A stretch of 64,000 bases of DNA from NCBI GenBank assembly GCA_017449285.1, contig JAFSJX010000022.1, forward strand, positions 1 through 64,000, given 5' to 3'. Origin of the DNA: Treponema sp. (GTDB lineage: Bacteria; Spirochaetota; Spirochaetia; Treponematales; Treponemataceae). A model generated the notes under the pieces. The model did no database searches. It was not told the origin of the DNA and saw nothing but the letters and a program-made list of their open reading frames with translations. Position numbers and translations under genes: made by a program. This document shows positions 62,932 through 64,000 of this stretch, one piece after another; position 1 is the stretch's first letter, and each line of letters starts with the position of its first letter.

Positions 62932-63663
62932 TCAGAATCCGAACAGCACACCAAGACGAACGCCCAGCGTACAAACCGCATTTTCCGAAGCCGGGGCAAT
63001 TTCCAGCACCGGGGTCAGCGCACATTCAAACGCGCCGTTACGGATTGACTGCGGAATAAAACGTGCCGAACAAGCAAGCAAAAATTCTGAATCAACAAAG
63101 GTTTCTCGATTGGCGCAGTTGACTGCAAGTTCATAGCCGAAAGATGGCTGCAGCGAAAAAACAGTATGCAGCGGAATCCGCAGGTACAGTTCCGCCGCAA
63201 TGCCTCCCGCAAAACCGCCCTCATACGCTGACTTTGCAATCGCGCCGCCCGTCAAAATATGCGCCGCCCCGCCGATTTCCATATTGTTCTGAAATTTCGC
63301 AAAAGGAAGCTCGACAACAAAGAACGGCTCAATTTTCTGTCGGATAAAATCGTCTCCCAACGGAAATCCCGTGTAGATGCCGCCGCCAATGCGAAACCTC
63401 GTGCCTTTTGATTCCGTCGGCTCTGGGGCGGCGGGGGCAACAATTCCGCCAGAATTATCGGCAACCTGCGGCAACGAAACCCGACCATCTTCCGCAGAGG
63501 GAAGAACCGGACTGTAATCGGGAACGGAATCTTTTCCCGCCGTAATCGCGCCGCCGCTCACCACGGTCGTTACATCAGGAAGTTCAATCGATTCTTCGGC
63601 AAAAACTGCCCCGCACACACAGGCGGCAAAAATAAATGCAATGCTCTTCAGTATTCTCTTCAT
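62932..63663 (-). CDS. Outer-membrane beta-barrel-like protein
   Basis: Signal peptide MKRILKSIAFIFAACVCGAVFAE, a Pro/Ala-rich linker (residues 25-85), then alternating strand pattern to a terminal aromatic (GVLFGF). Probably a spirochaetal outer-membrane protein of unknown function. Follows the TPR gene in the same direction by 8 nt, so the two may be one operon. Confidence 0.65.
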   Translation of the reverse strand: MKRILKSIAFIFAACVCGAVFAEESIELPDVTTVVSGGAITAGKDSVPDYSPVLPSAEDGRVSLPQVADNSGGIVAPAAPEPTESKGTRFRIGGGIYTGFPLGDDFIRQKIEPFFVVELPFAKFQNNMEIGGAAHILTGGAIAKSAYEGGFAGGIAAELYLRIPLHTVFSLQPSFGYELAVNCANRETFVDSEFLLACSARFIPQSIRNGAFECALTPVLEIAPASENAVCTLGVRLGVLFGF

Positions 63664-63671
63664 ACGCTGAC

Positions 63672-64000
63672 CTACTTGTTCACGATTTGGCGGGCGGAAT
63701 TCACCAGACTGCTCTTCGGATACAGGCTTGCCAGAGATTCTGCGGTTGATTTTGCGTCTCCGCCCAAGCCCGCCGCGTCAAAGGCTTCAGTCGCTCCGTA
63801 CAATGCCCGCGCCGCATTCTCATCATTTCCTGCCGCCCGCGAATATTGTGCCGCAGAGAGATAGGCTTCGGCTGCCTTTTTGTTCTCACCGTTCGTGCGG
63901 TAGTGCTGAGCCAAAAGCAATGCGTTCTGAGCGGCATAGCGGCTTTCTGCGGGGGAAGTCTGCTTGGGCAGCAATTTTTCTGCAAGCGCGATGCCTTTCG
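63672..64000 (-). CDS. TPR-repeat protein, 3' part (5' end outside window)
   Basis: The frame is open to the window edge. The visible 109 residues contain TPR-type helices (RYAAQNALLLAQHYRTNGENKKAAEAYLSAAQYSR, NDENAARALYGATEAFDAA). It is upstream of the beta-barrel gene and could be an outer-membrane assembly or lipoprotein partner; the signal sequence, if any, is not in view. Confidence 0.7.
   Translation of the reverse strand, partial: KGIALAEKLLPKQTSPAESRYAAQNALLLAQHYRTNGENKKAAEAYLSAAQYSRAAGNDENAARALYGATEAFDAAGLGGDAKSTAESLASLYPKSSLVNSARQIVNK

Overview
The window looks like part of a host-associated spirochaete chromosome, most likely Treponema or a close relative. Pointers are a long-form pyrophosphate-dependent phosphofructokinase, BspA-type leucine-rich-repeat lipoproteins, an archaeal-type UMP kinase, a threonyl-tRNA synthetase without a TGS domain, Bat (aerotolerance) proteins, a mixed-acid fermentation pair (pflB/pflA), many small lipoproteins with spirochaetal-style signal peptides, and several outer-membrane beta-barrel candidates. 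The genus is inferred from gene content only; there is no rRNA here.

Layout. 1-4.9 kb is the late end of a prophage or phage-derived cassette: a collagen-like tail fibre cut off at its 5' end, a second structural protein, a radical SAM enzyme, then small phage-type genes, one of them split by a frameshift. 5.2-8.9 kb carries two surface lipoproteins (LRR and InlB-type repeats) divergent from an XRE regulator. 8.9-11.5 kb has recQ and a HigBA toxin-antitoxin pair. A tRNA-Leu(CAA) lies at 11.65 kb. 11.8-31.2 kb is mostly housekeeping: comM-like ATPase, pyrH, radC, a PEGA/beta-barrel protein, cardiolipin synthase, a pfp-htrA-lipase-earP operon, rpsU, a NAGPA-domain lipoprotein, thrS, an oxidoreductase, mrp and a C_GCAxxG_C_C protein.

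31.3-37.5 kb is an accessory island that looks more AT-rich than its surroundings. It holds a large GNAT-membrane-ThiT-like fusion protein with a small partner gene, a decayed lipoprotein gene, an ADP-ribosyltransferase-like/XRE module behind a poly-C tract and a palindromic operator, and a Fic protein. 37.5-53.5 kb returns to core genes: dus, smr, batD/batB, a PTS EIIA, a lytic transglycosylase, pflA, a second Fic, pflB, a structured RNA, an OmpA protein and a GGDEF-EAL protein. 53.5-59 kb is a potABC-potD-potD polyamine operon. 59.2-62.9 kb is a zinc-type ABC importer operon headed by a Fur-family regulator whose promoter carries two Fur-like boxes. The window ends inside a TPR protein.

Three window-wide patterns stand out. 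(1) At least eight genes have a -10 hexamer ending only 5-7 nt before the start codon and no Shine-Dalgarno, which predicts leaderless mRNAs. (2) An intergenic repeat recurs at about 30.6, 38.6, 44.3, 51.1 and 59.2 kb; its terminal hairpin keeps its pairing while its sequence changes, and one copy forms the 3' end of pflA. (3) The toxin/Fic genes each have a distinct inverted-repeat operator candidate in their promoter. The least familiar candidates are the GNAT-ThiT-like fusion, the phage radical SAM gene, and a ~215-nt structured RNA with an embedded 15-codon reading frame. No CRISPR array, rRNA operon or complete insertion sequence was seen.
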